From Artemisia argyi (lineage: Eukaryota > Streptophyta > Magnoliopsida > Asterales > Asteraceae): a stretch of DNA of 64,000 nt. Below are positions 1-11,289 of this stretch, piece after piece. A model generated the notes under the pieces. The model was not told the DNA's origin. It worked only from the letters and a program-made list of their open reading frames with translations, and ran no database searches. How positions within the stretch are numbered: the first letter of the stretch is position 1; every line of letters begins with the position of its first letter. The translations under genes were made by a program, and so were the position numbers. The stretch covers positions 111,196,361-111,260,360 of the forward strand of contig CM060703.1 in NCBI GenBank assembly GCA_030686995.1. The letters run 5' to 3'.

Positions 1-485
1 AAAATTTTTCAGATTTTTACACCTGATGCCATCAGGTTATAATACTGACACCATCAGAGTGTTCTGACAGAAATCTTATGTTAATTTTCTGGAAAAACTC
101 ATGCCTTAATTCCTGGAATTACTGCAAAACATCATTATGACTCGATACAAGCATTTGACTCAAACAAATACTAGTATACATGTTCATTTAATATTGTTGT
201 GGTTCATGTTCAATTCCGTTCTTAGAAACAAATTTAGATTTCCCTTACACTTATCTTTTGTGAAACACCTTTTTATGAAGTTAGGACAAACAACAAGGTA
301 AAGCATTTTTTTCACAACTTATTTTGAAACATGATCCACAAACAATAAAAATAAAGCACGCATACGAAAACAAATAAAAACAAACAAACAAAACAAATAA
401 AAAATAAAATAAAACTTGGGTTGCCTCTCAAGAAGCGCTTTTCTTTATTTACGAGTCTTGTAGCTAGACTCAAGGTCACGAGCTA
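1..485 (-). other. A2 3' non-coding region (start)
   Basis: No gene is seen. In element orientation this is the sequence just after the gag-like stop codon. It carries the first purine motif (complement of AAGTGTAAGGG near 242-258) and a pair of degenerate TGACGSCGTCA palindromes near 25-52, the same order seen in A1, A3, A4 and A6. Confidence 0.6.
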
Positions 486-2726
486 TTATGTGACCTCGTC
501 ATTGATCACGGTTCCTAGGTCATCTTCGATTTTAGTTTTGTATTCCGGACCTAGTTGCAAGCATTCCTTATAGAAACCAAATATTCTATTCATAACATAG
601 TCTACTCCTCTACATCTATCCTCATCATTCCTATAGTAGATCGCTTGCTTGTGTTCCTTTTCAATGTTTGATAAAAGACGAAATTGTTCAATCTTATAGG
701 GCATTTGGTAAGCTATCTCATTGTTCTCATCCTTGAACCTAACTATCCCTAGAGATTGGTCATAATTCATCTTAGAAGTCTCAACAAACGGCTTTCCGAA
801 CACTACTTGACTTAGGCAACCATCTATTACCGGACGAATATCGTCTACAATTACAAAGTCGGTAACATAAGTGAAGTTTACTACAAAGACGTGCAATCCT
901 TTCACTCTTCCCATAAAGTTACTCATCAAACCCGTGTTGGGAATCATCCTATGTCCAAGTTGCTTCTTCATTACCCAATTGTAATGGGTCCTAGTCATAA
1001 TGTTTATGGGAGATTTAAGATCGATGTAGGCTTTCCACACACGCACATGCCCAATGTTGCATGGTATGTTGATGTTAGAGGGATCACCCGCTTTGATGAT
1101 TGGTGAACCAAGGACGTATGGTGTTTCGGAGTCATAAAATAGATCCTTATGGTATTCCCGTTCTTCCTTGGTAGGTAACCTATCAAAGTATTCCTCTACA
1201 TTTTCTACTTCCTCAACTTTCTCTTTCTTTTTATCCTCAACTTCCTTAATCTCATCCATCTCACTTTCTTCCCTATTATTATCGACTGGCTTAATAGTGA
1301 CTACGTTGACAAGGTGGACGTATTTAGATGATGAGGGGTCCTTAATTTGGTTTCCGCTACTAGTGTCCCTAGTGTCCTTCTTTGGTGTAGTTAGCACTTG
1401 GTTGTTAAGGGCTTTCAACAAGTTGTCGATTTTATTGGTCATCTCCGCTTGTTGTTGATTGAATTCGGATTCAAACTTAGCTATGCGGGCTTCTAGAGAT
1501 GCCATAAATTTGGACATCAATCCTTCAAGATTATTGGTACTACCATAGTTGTTGGAAGGATTGTTGTTGATAGTACGGTTAGGAGGTGGACCATTTGGTT
1601 GATAACGATTAGGTGGAGTGGAAGAATTGTTTTGGGGCATGTTTTGGTTTTGTTTCCACCTAAGGTTCTGGTGATTTTTCCAAGAGGGGATGTATGAATC
1701 ACCTTAAGGGTTTGGCTCGGGTTTGAAAGTGTACCACTTGTCTCCCGCTCCGTCGGTATGCGAGGATGCGTAATCCGCAAAAGCTTGTTCGGGGAGTTCC
1801 ATGCAATCATGAGTGTCGTGGGGACCACTACATAATTCGCATGAAGAAGTGATCTTGTTCACTTGGCTTGAAGGCTTAGGAGCTTCGTAGAATTTCATAA
1901 GAAACTTGACTTGTTCTTTAAGTTCCATGATCCTACCGTCGAGAGTGCTTGAATTTTTCGAAGGCAAAGATATTGCCTTGACCGTTTTGTTTAAATCATG
2001 GGGATCATTCCAACTTTCGTTGTCATAGAGAGCAAGATCTTCTATGAGTTCCCATGATTCTTCCGTACTTAGATCACGTAGCTTGCCACCAGCCGCTTGG
2101 TCAATGGTTCACCTTGTGGAGAGATCGATATGGTCATAGAAAATTTGGACTTGGAGCCAAAGATCTATGCCATGATGAGGGACTTTTTGGAGTAAGTCCT
2201 TGAAACGAGTCCATGCTTTATAAAGAGTTTCACCTTGACGATGTTGGAGCATTAAGATCTCATTTCTAAGCTTAGTGGTTCTCCCCGGTGGGAAAAATTG
2301 AGCAAGGAAACGAGTTGTGAGATCATTCCAAGAGGTGATGGATCCCGTGGGTAAACGCTCAAGCCATTGACTAGCTTGGTCACGTAGAGAGAATTGGAAG
2401 AGACGCAATCGGGTCGTCTCTCGAGTTTCAACATCAAGGTCTATGGAATCTACGATTTTGAGGAAATCCTTGAGATGTTGATTAGGATCTTCGGAACAAA
2501 GTCCATGGAATGCACATCCGCTTTGCACCAACCGGATGGTGTCGAATCGCAAGGGAGACACATTGGCTCCTTGAGTGAGCTCAATGGTGTTTCGATAGCC
2601 TTGGTGGCTAGGACGGGAGTACTCTCCTAAAGTTCGGGGTTTAGGAGGTTGGTTTGGTTGTGGTGGGTTTTGTGGATGGTTTTGTTGTGGTGGGTTGATG
2701 GGATCAAAGAGATTACCACCTTCCAT
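486..2726 (-). pseudogene. gag: A2 gag with degenerate protease-like domain, two premature stops
   Basis: One reading frame of about 746 codons runs from ATG 2726 to the stop at 486, broken by stops at 2109-2111 and 1704-1706. The N-terminal third is a Ty3/gypsy Retrotrans_gag capsid domain (LRDQASQWLERLP, RFLAQFFPPGRTTKLRNEI, AWTRFKDLLQKVPHHG). A single CELCSGPHDTHDC cluster stands where a zinc knuckle is expected. The C-terminal third resembles an Athila retropepsin fold, but the active-site loop reads YIDLKSPINIM, lacking the usual Asp-Ser/Thr-Gly, so it is probably inactive. The stop at 2109 corresponds to a CGA codon in A3, a C-to-T change at a CpG. An in-frame TTG lies upstream of 2726; I chose the ATG because A3 starts there. 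Confidence 0.8.
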
Positions 2727-2873
2727 GATGGCGTATGGCAATGGTTTCGAACAAAGGAAACAAAGAAATAAGATAGACTAAAGAAACCTAAAAAATAAAA
2801 ATAAAAATCTTACTAGAAAGGATTCTAGCAAGTAGACCTAATAAAAATAAATTTCAACCTAGACAATAACTAT

Positions 2874-2892
2874 TCCCCGAGATGCGGCGCCA
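2874..2892 (-). other. A2 primer binding site (tRNA-Asp)
   Basis: Reading the minus strand, TGGCGCCGCATC follows the LTR end after six bases. The first eight bases pair with the 3' end of plant tRNA-Asp (CGGCGCCA). Confidence 0.75.
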
Positions 2893-2898
2893 AAAACT

Positions 2899-3524
2899 TG
2901 ATGCATGGTTTTGCAACCTTGCAAAATGTTTTACCTCTCAAGGAATCTTGAGAAGCTTGCAATCCCCACCAGGCAGTGTACATGACCGTTGTAGTATAGT
3001 ATAGTGACAAGTACCGGGGGATTGATCGTTCAACTCAAAGAATAGTATTCGCTAGGGTTAAAACTCAATTAAACTAGGTCTATAGGTGAGGGATGATTCT
3101 TTTTTTTTATTTTTATATTTTATAGAAAGCAACTAAAAATCTCGGGTTTTGAAAGAGTGGGCGGAATTAGTTGCTAGTCAACTAACCCAAATTACTACAA
3201 ATGCAAACAAAATAAAATAAGATGAACTTAAAGTAAATGTGGCAAAAACAATAATAAGAGAAAATGTGTTTACTTTGATTTCACTACTCCCTAGCTATCT
3301 TTTACCGGTTGATTAGTTTGTTATAATTGCATGGATGACGGGTTATATTCCTTAATACCATTCGTAGGGCTGTGTACGATCTTCCCTATCTCTATAAGCT
3401 TATACCTCTTCCTATGTTGAGCCGACTACTAGCTCCTAACATGGCCTCATTAGTAGTTACCTATGCATTAAATATAACCAATTTATCATAGTACACCTCC
3501 GATCATGTTTCTTAAGACGTTCAA
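2899..3524 (-). repeat. A2 5' LTR, U5-side fragment
   Basis: It starts with TGATGCATGG next to the PBS and carries the family A U5 block: hairpin-forming repeat, the tRNA-Asp-like stretch at about 2985-3012, and the conserved block ending GTTTCTTAAGACGTTCAA, where A1 inserted. The missing half continues at 20917. Confidence 0.88.
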
Positions 3525-4018
3525 TGATGAGGCGAAAAATGAACCACTTTTAGGGGGTCATTTAAGCCCGGAATCGAATTTATTTGATCAAATATTGCCC
3601 TAAATCGTTCCTTTTGTGATTTTAGGTACTTTGGGAGTGAATTCTGGAAAAGAAGGCATTTTGGACGTTTTTGGAGCATAAAAGTGAAGAAAACGGCAAA
3701 GTCTTAATTTTCCTTGCTGGGAACAGTACCTAACGGCGTCAAGAGGCTTTTCATGACGGCGTCAAGAATAAAAGTGGTGACGGCCCAGAAGAAACGTGAA
3801 GGCGTCACCCAAGGCCGTCACGTGTTAACTGGTCAAAACTTGCGTGCGCGGTAGCTGACACCGTTTTGGCCATAACTTTTGCATACGAACTCGGATTTGA
3901 GCGATTCAAAAAAGAAAACGATCGGGACGAAAAGATCTACATTTTGGTGAAAAAATGGTCATGACGGCATCAAGAGGACGAGCTGACGCCGTCAAGCCTT
4001 GCCGACAGAAAACATGCC

Positions 4019-4026
4019 TATAAATA
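4019..4026 (+). promoter_or_regulatory. TATA box of A1 5' LTR
   Basis: TATAAATA lies just downstream of a palindrome array; transcription would start roughly 30 bases on, inside the LTR. Confidence 0.5.
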
Positions 4027-4978
4027 TAACATCATAACTTCACTTTTTGTAAGCCCTAAACCCTAAGGTCGATTCCTGGGTTTAGGTAGGTGTTTTTCCA
4101 GCAACTTAGAGGGTTTCAATCACTCCATAAACATCATGTATTGGTTTGATGATTCTATCTTAATTATGTTTTCCATTATCATTGTTGTTTGCTCTTCTTT
4201 GATGATGATTTGCTAATTCACCTTGTGTCTACTTATGATTGTGTGAAACTTGTATATAATTGATTAGATATCATTGATTTCTTGTTGATGTCTATGTCTA
4301 TCTCCATCAATGAGGGCTTGTTGATGTGTGTGTCTATCTCCATCAATTAAGGCGTGACAACTTCAATAGATCTAGTTGGTTTAGTTTATAATTCTTGTTT
4401 CCTATTGATTCTTGTTTTGATTGAATGTCTCATCAATGTTAGGCTTAAGAAAACTGGCAGATCTCCAATTGGTAACATGCTTGAACGTCTTAGGAAACAT
4501 GAACCGATGTGTACTAGGTTTTATTGGCTGTATTTAATGCATGAGTAAATTCTAATGATCCCATGTTAGGAGCTTCTTAGCCGGCTCGACATAGGAGTGA
4601 AGTAGGCACTCATAGGATTGGGGAGTTAAGTACGCCACCCCATGAATGGTATTAAGGAATATAACCCGTCAATTAAAACAAGGTGTATAATTCAATAGGT
4701 AGAATTGGATAGCTAGCAAGGAGTAACATATCATGGGTAGACATGCTTCACTTATCTTGTAGAACCTTAGTTTAGTTTTCTTGCACATTAGTTTAATTAG
4801 TAGCTTTTGGGTTAGTTGATTAGCAACTAATTTCGCCCATTCTTCCAAAACCCGAGATTTTCACTTGCTTTTCATAAAATATAAAAACACAAAAAGAATC
4901 ATCCTTCACCTTTAGACCTAGTTAGATCAATTTCAATCCTAATGACACTATTCCTAGCTGAACGATCAATCCCCCGGT

Positions 4979-5005
4979 ACTTGTCACTATACTATACTAC
5001 AACGA
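4979..5005 (+). other. tRNA-Asp-antisense stretch in A1 5' LTR
   Basis: The plus strand includes ACTATACTACAACGA, fifteen bases complementary to the 5' part of plant tRNA-Asp, preceded by further partial complementarity with a 5-base duplication. Equivalent copies are at 20805-20831, 36702-36728, 41958-41984 and 43611-43637 (plus), and 22121-22147, 28815-28841, 43925-43951 and 50275-50301 (minus). Confidence 0.7.
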
Positions 5006-5091
5006 TCAGGTACACTGCCTGGTGGGGGTTGTAAGCTTCTCGAGATCCCTCGAGAGGTAAAGCCTGGTGCAATCCCTACGTATCAAGTTTT

Positions 5092-5110
5092 TGGCACCGC
5101 AGCCCGGGGA
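5092..5110 (+). other. A1 primer binding site (tRNA-Asp)
   Basis: TGGCACCGCAGCCCGGGGA begins six bases after the LTR end. One G-to-A change breaks the otherwise perfect TGGCGCCG match to the tRNA-Asp 3' end, which may weaken priming. Confidence 0.75.
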
Positions 5111-5251
5111 ATAGTTATTATTTAGGTTGAATTTGATTTTTATTAGGTCTACTCATTAGATTCCTATCAAGTGAGATTTTTTTTTCTTTTTACTTTGTAG
5201 CTTTCTCGTAGTCTATCTTTTCTTTGTGATTTTGTATGTAATTTGCTTCAA

Positions 5252-6232
5252 ATGGACACTTCACTTAGACTTCTAAGATTGCAATATAAGGTTGAGCGGC
5301 TAACATACCAAAGAGTTCAAAATACATCATTTAGAGACACCTATGAATCATATGAGCCTTTACCTAGGATAGATTCTTATGAACAACCTCCATGTTTAAG
5401 ATCTAGTTTTAGTGAGGCCAATAGGAAATGCGACCTAGTTTGCCAAGGAATTATGGAGAGAGCCATTGCAACAAATCATAAGTTGGATGAAGCACTAGGT
5501 TTGGTATTATCACTACCTAAGAAAACAATTGAGGAGGATTTAGCCGAGCATGATCACATTGATCAAAAAGACCTAGGTTTTATGATCGATGATGATGAAT
5601 CTCAAAAAACAAATGATGAATCTCTTGAGCAATTTGTATATAGCAGTAAGAATATTGAGGATGATCCTTATGATTCGGACATAGAAGTTGAGATGCCTAG
5701 AGAAGCACGTGAGATACTTGGGAGAATGTTAGGGCTAGATTATAATAAAACACATGTTGAGGATATAGGTGATCTTGACACATGGAATGATGAGGTAAAT
5801 AACATAAGCCCACAAAATACTCAACCATCATTTGAGGCACACACACCGCCCGTGACTTACCCGGAAGAAGTAGAAGAAACTTTAGGAATTCCAATGGAGG
5901 TAGAACCCTTGGACCAGGCACCACTTGAGGATATAGGTTTGAATACTTGTAGTGATAACCTTACTCCTAGTTCTAGGGAATTTCCTAGTGTTGATGAACC
6001 GGAACCTCAATCTTTACACACATTTCCATCCTTAGATATATTTCTAGGAGACAAAAGAGGAACCGACCCACCCATCAACCAATATTATCCGGGTAGTTTT
6101 AGGATGAAGGAAGCCATTCACTCACCCCCTTCACCTCACGTGGCATATTTCCACCCTAAGGGTGTGTATCGCTACTTCCACCCGCACTTAATTCAAAGTG
6201 TAGGGAAAACCTCCCCTATTTCCGTTAAATAA
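5252..6232 (+). CDS. A1 orphan ORF, acidic/proline-rich, function unknown
   Basis: An uninterrupted frame of 326 codons from ATG 5252; an in-frame TTG nine bases upstream is not a likely start. I recognise no retroviral domain. The N-terminal half is Leu/Arg/Glu-rich (LRLLRLQYKVERL) and looks partly helical. From about residue 185 it is acidic and proline-rich, probably disordered (PPVTYPEEVEETLG, GLNTCSDNLTPSS), and it ends GVYRYFHPHL...SVGKTSPISVK. That C-terminal half is closely shared with the A4/A5 ORFs, whereas the N-terminal half is not. It sits where gag should be. An intact frame in a non-autonomous element suggests either recent insertion or selection; the role is unknown. Confidence 0.65.
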   Translation: MDTSLRLLRLQYKVERLTYQRVQNTSFRDTYESYEPLPRIDSYEQPPCLRSSFSEANRKCDLVCQGIMERAIATNHKLDEALGLVLSLPKKTIEEDLAEHDHIDQKDLGFMIDDDESQKTNDESLEQFVYSSKNIEDDPYDSDIEVEMPREAREILGRMLGLDYNKTHVEDIGDLDTWNDEVNNISPQNTQPSFEAHTPPVTYPEEVEETLGIPMEVEPLDQAPLEDIGLNTCSDNLTPSSREFPSVDEPEPQSLHTFPSLDIFLGDKRGTDPPINQYYPGSFRMKEAIHSPPSPHVAYFHPKGVYRYFHPHLIQSVGKTSPISVK

Positions 6233-6445
6233 GGGTAGAGTCAGGCTCGTGACTCGAACAAAAACAAGCGCTTATTGGGAGGCAACCCAAGCTTTATTTA
6301 TTTGTTTGTTTGTTTGTTTGTTTATTTGATTTTATTTGTTTCCGTATGCATGCTTTATTTTTATTATTTGTGGTTCATGTTTCAAAGTAAATTGTGAAAA
6401 TGCTTTATTTTGTTTTTAACTTCGTCTTAATTGCATATAAAGGTA

Positions 6446-6470
6446 TTTTGCAAAAGATAAGTGTAAGGGA
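6446..6470 (+). other. A1 module M1: palindrome plus AAGTGTAAGGG
   Basis: TTTTGCAAAA is followed by GATAAGTGTAAGGGA. This is the weakest stem of the series. Equivalent copies are near 38374-38399 (plus) and, in complement, near 25770-25786 and 47520-47545. Confidence 0.45.
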
Positions 6471-7098
6471 GATCCAAATTTGGTTATAAGAACGAAATTG
6501 AGCATGAACCACAACAATATTAAATGGACATGTGTATTAGTACTTGTTAGAGTCAAATGCTTGTATCGAGTCATAATGATGTTTTGCAGGATTTTCCAGG
6601 AAGTAGGACATAAGTTTTTTTCAGAAATTTTCCGGAAACTTAACGTAAAGATTTCTGCAGGTCACTTCTGACGGCGTCATGAGTTTACTCTTGACGGCGT
6701 CATGTGTAAAAATTCTGGAAATTTTGCTAGTTTTGTTTATACCGGAGTCTTAAAGTTTTTGTTGATTCTTTAGTTTTATAAACTCCAGGAAATCTGCAAA
6801 CATTCATTCCACAAGCATTATATCTTTAATTGTTTTGTTTCTATTCCTAAGTCTGGAATTACATCTAGTTGTGAGTTTTCTTTGTTCGGATTGATGCTTT
6901 GGGTTTTTTGTGTTTGTTTTCTCAGGTTTTACAGGTTATGTATGACAAGAAGATGATTTATATACTGGAAGTGAAGCTTTGATTGTTCATTTTCTTGGAG
7001 GAAGATCTAACCTGGCCACCTTATTATCCATACCGAGCGAATCAGGGGAGTATTTGATTTCATTCGTTTTACTTATTTCACTTTTACATTCTTTACTT

Positions 7099-7139
7099 GA
7101 ACATTGGGGACAATGTTCATCCTAAGTGTAAGGGGAGGG
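7099..7139 (+). other. A1 module M2: stem-loop plus purine tract
   Basis: GAACATTGGGGACAATGTTC forms an 8-bp stem with GGGA loop and is followed five bases later by AAGTGTAAGGGGAGGG. The same module lies at 39006-39047 (plus), 25090-25131 and 46879-46920 (minus). Confidence 0.7.
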
Positions 7140-7544
7140 TAAAATGATGATACCTTACAGATACACTTTCGCTTGAGTTTCTTTGTTTGATGGTAGATGT
7201 GTAATAAAACTATAAGAAATACTTGTTAGTGCAATTTTAGCGCCAAATTTAAATTTTTTTACAACATTTAGGAGTGAAACTTTAGCCATAGCAAGCGTCT
7301 CATGGATAGGAGATTGTATGACTAGCACATAACCGTATCATTCAGAAAAATTTTCCACCCAAATTTGTGAAGTTCTGATAAGTGCTCAAACACTCATCAT
7401 TTTTGATCAAATCTGAACTGCAAAACATACAAAAACACTCAGAAATGCATCAAAATACTGAAAATATTTCAAAATTGTGTTTTATATGTTTTAGATGCAA
7501 AACGAGTAAAAACAAATGAAAAACGTACAAAGTTTGCAAAATTG

Positions 7545-8015
7545 GCAGTTTCAGTCCCCAAACTTTCATAAAATTACAAAATTAGTCCCTGGTCATTCAA
7601 AATATGGAAAATTATCACCAAAGGTCCTTTTACAAACATAAGTTGTCATATTTTGTCCTTTGGTGAAAAATTGGAAAAGTTTTGGAAATTTACAATTTAG
7701 CCCCTGAAGTTTCAGATTTTGGCAGATTTAGTCCCTGGTGGGATATTTTTGAAAGAAAAATCATTCTTGGACCTTGGGAAATCAAAAGTTATCAAAATGG
7801 GTCCCTGGGTGAAAGTTTTGTGGAAATTACATTTTTGGTCCCTTAAGTTTAGCAATTTGTCAGTTTTGGTCCCCGGGAAATTTAACATTAGAAAAATCAC
7901 ACTTTGGGTCCCTGGGATATTTAAGTTGTCAATTTTGATCCTTGTGATAACTTAGGAACGATTGCATTTTCCACCCTCACCTTTTGCAAAATTGCATATT
8001 TGGTCCTTGTGTATT
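7545..8015 (+). repeat. Degenerate short-period tandem repeat in B U3
   Basis: About twelve units, each with a core like TTTGGTCCCTGGG followed by an A/T-rich stretch, spaced roughly 35-50 bp. The same array is in the 3' LTR from about 14455 to 14925. ORFs on both strands here are repeat shadows. Confidence 0.65.
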
Positions 8016-8436
8016 TCTATAAAACCAAACGGACCCTATTTTATTTATTATCCCATAAACCAAACCCAAAACAATCCACAACCCACCTTTACCCTCAGCC
8101 CATACCCCAAGCCCAATCCAAACACAAAAGAATAATTCCCACCCTGGTCTTTGACCTCAGTCAACCCCCAACACCACTACTGTACACCATCATCCTCCCC
8201 CGTTTCCTGCTACCTTGTCTCCTCCCTCCTCTCCAACTCCACCAAACCCTCACCAACCATCATTAATTTTCACACCAACCCCCCTCCTCATAATTACCCT
8301 CACCAAATCCACTCACAACTGCCCAATTGCTCCAATACCCATTTTCCCGCCAATATGAGTTTAAACGGCTGGGATTGAATTGAGCCATCCAACGGCCAAG
8401 GAACATGTGGGAAAGAAAGAGAAACTTCTGAGGGCT

Positions 8437-8443
8437 TATAAAA
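8437..8443 (+). promoter_or_regulatory. TATA box of B 5' LTR
   Basis: TATAAAA in a GA-rich context, repeated in the 3' LTR at 15340-15346. A short direct repeat GTAGTGTAGTGTAG follows about 30-40 bases on, near the expected transcription start. Confidence 0.55.
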
Positions 8444-9959
8444 GAAAAGGAGAAAGAAGAATAGGGCAGTAGGTAGTGTAGTGTAGTCTTAACTTAGCTA
8501 AATTTGAGTCGTTTTTTATGTATCTTTCATTTTTCAGTGTAATCCTTTGCTTTAAAATGTTATGTTAAGAGTTTTCATGGTGTATTAAACTTATTACAAT
8601 CAATCAATTTCAGTTTGTCCTTTTTAATTCAGTGTATGCTTATGTTATGTTCCAAAATCTCATATAGCTTATAAGTTATTGTTATTTGTTGTTGTGGACT
8701 GAGAAAGTCACATAAGCTCCTTATATAGCTTATCAAAGCTTTTAGAAACCAAAAAAATCAGTTTAGTAGTATAATTCAAAAATACAAAAAAATCCAAGGG
8801 AAATATCAAAAAAATAAAAAATGGTAGCTAATGTTGTTGAAGCAGAAAAAGAGCATGGAAATGGTCTGGTTTAGAGCTCATGGGAGCATAGGAAGTGTAG
8901 TTGGTTCTGGTGTTCACTCAATTTCTGGCCTGGACCACTTGTAAGGATATATTGCTCAATATTTTTAGCAATTTAATGGTTTATATCCATTAGCTTCAAT
9001 CTGTGCTCAATATCTGTTCATTTTAGTTTAATTATTGTTTAGTAATAGTTATCTTCAGTTAATTTCTCAGTTTGTTGTTAGATTCTTCAAATTCAGTTTT
9101 TTAAGGGGTGTTTGGTTTAAGTCTGTTAGATGTACTCTCATTGGTCTTTGTTGTCAATACTGGTTGTTACATGCTTCATAAGGTATTATTAGCTCAGTTA
9201 GGTCATAAAATCATATGGTCTTTTGTTAAAAAGTCAACTTGCTTTTGATTTGATCTTAATTGATCACTGTCTTGATCATTCACTGCATCACCTTGCATTT
9301 TAGTTAGATTGTTGTTAGTTTAGCTTAATTTACTCTCATTGCACCATATTATTCCATTTTCAGTCATTTAGGATGATTAAAAGTTCAAGAAGGTCAAACT
9401 TAGTGTTCAAATATAAAAAGTCAAAAGTTAGTTAAGCAGAAAATTTCAAAAATTCAAGTAATTATTTTGAATTTTGTGGTTGATTTCATGGATTGAAACC
9501 TGTTTTATTTTGTTGTCTATCAGCTCATCTATTGATTTCCAACTTCATTTGATTTTCACAAATTTTTCTGTGGGGTCCACTTAGCTTCAAAGTCACTTGC
9601 AGGGGGCATCACTCCCCTGCATCAGCAGATATCAGCCCACCACCACCACTTGGTGGTGGTTTTCTAATCACCCCAATGGTCCACACCCCTCATTTTTGTT
9701 TCAGTCAATCCCCCTCCTACCAGGGTTGAGACCTTGACCCTTTGGTTGACCTTAATCCTTGTGGGACCCACCTGAATCAGGGCCTAATCTTTGTCCCTTT
9801 TCTAAGTTCTCTGTTTGGTTTTGGATTAGCTTATCCAGCTTATTTGGCTTATTCAAGGTCTAAACTTGTTCCTTCCACCTTATTTTGGTCCTTTTAGCTT
9901 ATTCACATCTTATTTTACCTTTGTGGGCCCCTCTAGTAGTCCACATCAGCTTTTGCTCT

Positions 9960-9985
9960 TGACAGTTGACCAAAGTCAACTGTCA
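9960..9985 (+). promoter_or_regulatory. Inverted repeat with back-to-back W-boxes in B LTR
   Basis: TGACAGTTGAC, a CAAA loop, then GTCAACTGTCA: 11-bp arms containing TTGAC cores in both orientations, the core bound by WRKY factors. It is conserved in the 3' LTR near 16864-16889. Confidence 0.45.
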
Positions 9986-11098
9986 CCCATATAAGCTTAT
10001 ACTCAGCTTATTTTTAAGCTCCATAAATCTTGTTTTCACAAAAGTTACTTGTTTTTAGGTTTAAATTAAGTTTCCAAAAGAAAATTTCCAAAAATCCAAT
10101 TTAATTTTTAAGTGACAGTTTCTATTTAATGTAAATTAATTTTTATTTTTATTTTTATATTTTTATTAAGAACTTAGCATTCTTATATTTTTCTTAATTT
10201 CCTCTTATATTAAAGTATTTATAGTAATTTTCTCAGATTTTTATTTTATCATTTGGTATTTATTAGAATTAATCTTAGTTTTATTAATTATTAAATAATA
10301 ATTAGTTTTAAATAGCATAATTAGTTTTTATTAAGTAAAACCTAGTTTTTATATTTTTTTATAGCTTTTGTATGTTATAAAATAATTTTAGAAATTTTCT
10401 TATAATTTTTACTGTTCATTTTCTATTTTTCTTAATTTAAAATAGTTTAATTAGGTAATTAATAATTAATTAGTAATTAATTAATAGAAAAACCACAAAA
10501 AGACAAAAACACATATTTTTATTTTTAAAACTTGTTTTTAGTTATTTTATAATTTTAGAAATTTTATTTTCATTTTTCTAGTGCTTAATTAATATTATAT
10601 TATATTTAAGTGTTTTAAATCTTTATAATTAGAGTTAATTAGTATTTAATTAATATTAAGTAATTAATTAGGTGTAAAAATTATTTTTCTTTTTCTAAAA
10701 ATTTTCTTTCACCTTTAAGTTTGTAAAAAAGTCATTTTCACCCCCTGTGGGTTTTCAGATTTCAATTTTCACGTTTTATTTTGTACGTTTACGTTTTATT
10801 TAAACGTGAACGTACGCGTTTTAAGTTTTAAACGTTTCTGATTTTTCCTACTTTCCTGTCTTTTTCTTATAGATTCTTTAAGCTATTTCATTGTATAAAT
10901 CCTTAGTGTAACCAATCTCAAACCCCTTTTTATCCAAATTCACCCGATCACAGATCCGTTTGAATAACCATCACACCTCGTCGGGACATAACGACCCGGG
11001 GAAACTACTATATTCCGCGGAGCATTGATCTAGGCTGTTTGACTTTGTTGACCATTCCTTGGTCAATATAAGTTGACGGTTTAGCATCAATCAAATTT

Positions 11099-11116
11099 TG
11101 GCGCCGCTGCCGGGGA
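11099..11116 (+). other. B primer binding site (tRNA-Asp)
   Basis: TGGCGCCGCTGCCGGGGA starts five bases after the LTR end and matches the complement of the plant tRNA-Asp 3' end at 17 of 18 positions, from my memory of that tRNA. Confidence 0.85.
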
Positions 11117-11289
11117 GGTCGTGCGCGTTTTCTAAAAACGGTTTGCTGATTAGTGATTTTGGAATTCATCTCTTTGTATATTATCCATCTTTGTTCATAT
11201 CTTTTCATAAAAAAAAACCCAAAAATATTTTTCCTTACCCTCTATCCATTTGATTCTACCATCTTATACCCATCTCATGTATAATTCTT

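Larger units (their letters stand above)
3525..5085 (+). repeat. A1 5' LTR
   Basis: Contains TGACGSCGTCA-type palindromes between about 3730 and 4005, a TATAAATA box at 4019-4026, the tRNA-Asp-antisense stretch at 4979-5005, and ends TATCA just before the PBS. Confidence 0.93.
6233..7375 (+). other. A1 3' non-coding region, first part
   Basis: No gene is seen. It holds two stem-loop/purine modules (6446-6470, 7099-7139), a T-rich direct repeat near 6300-6330, and two TGACGGCGTCA palindromes 23 bp apart (6669-6679, 6692-6702). It continues after element B at 18003. Confidence 0.7.
7376..11093 (+). repeat. B 5' LTR
   Basis: A very long LTR. U3 contains a degenerate tandem repeat (about 7545-8015), a TATAAAA box (8437-8443), a W-box-type inverted repeat (9960-9985), a very AT-rich block (10080-10720), and a terminal inverted repeat TTGACCA/TGGTCAA (about 11048-11066). 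Short ORFs in it are not supported as genes. Confidence 0.92.

Noticed and set aside
3525..3545. LTR start TGATGAGGCGAAAA looks like a hammerhead ribozyme core (CUGAUGA...GAAA)
   Set aside because: There is no helix II between the two cores, the base before TGATGA varies with the insertion site, and no matching cleavage triplet or flanking helices were found.
4979..5005. Possible functional tRNA-Asp gene or SINE
   Set aside because: Only the 5' half is matched, it carries a 5-base duplication, and no anticodon arm, B box in the right place, or acceptor stem follows.
7719..8378. ORFs on both strands in the B LTR (and copies at 14562-15267)
   Set aside because: They lie in the degenerate U3 repeat and promoter-proximal LTR, differ between the LTRs by frame-breaking changes, and match no family.
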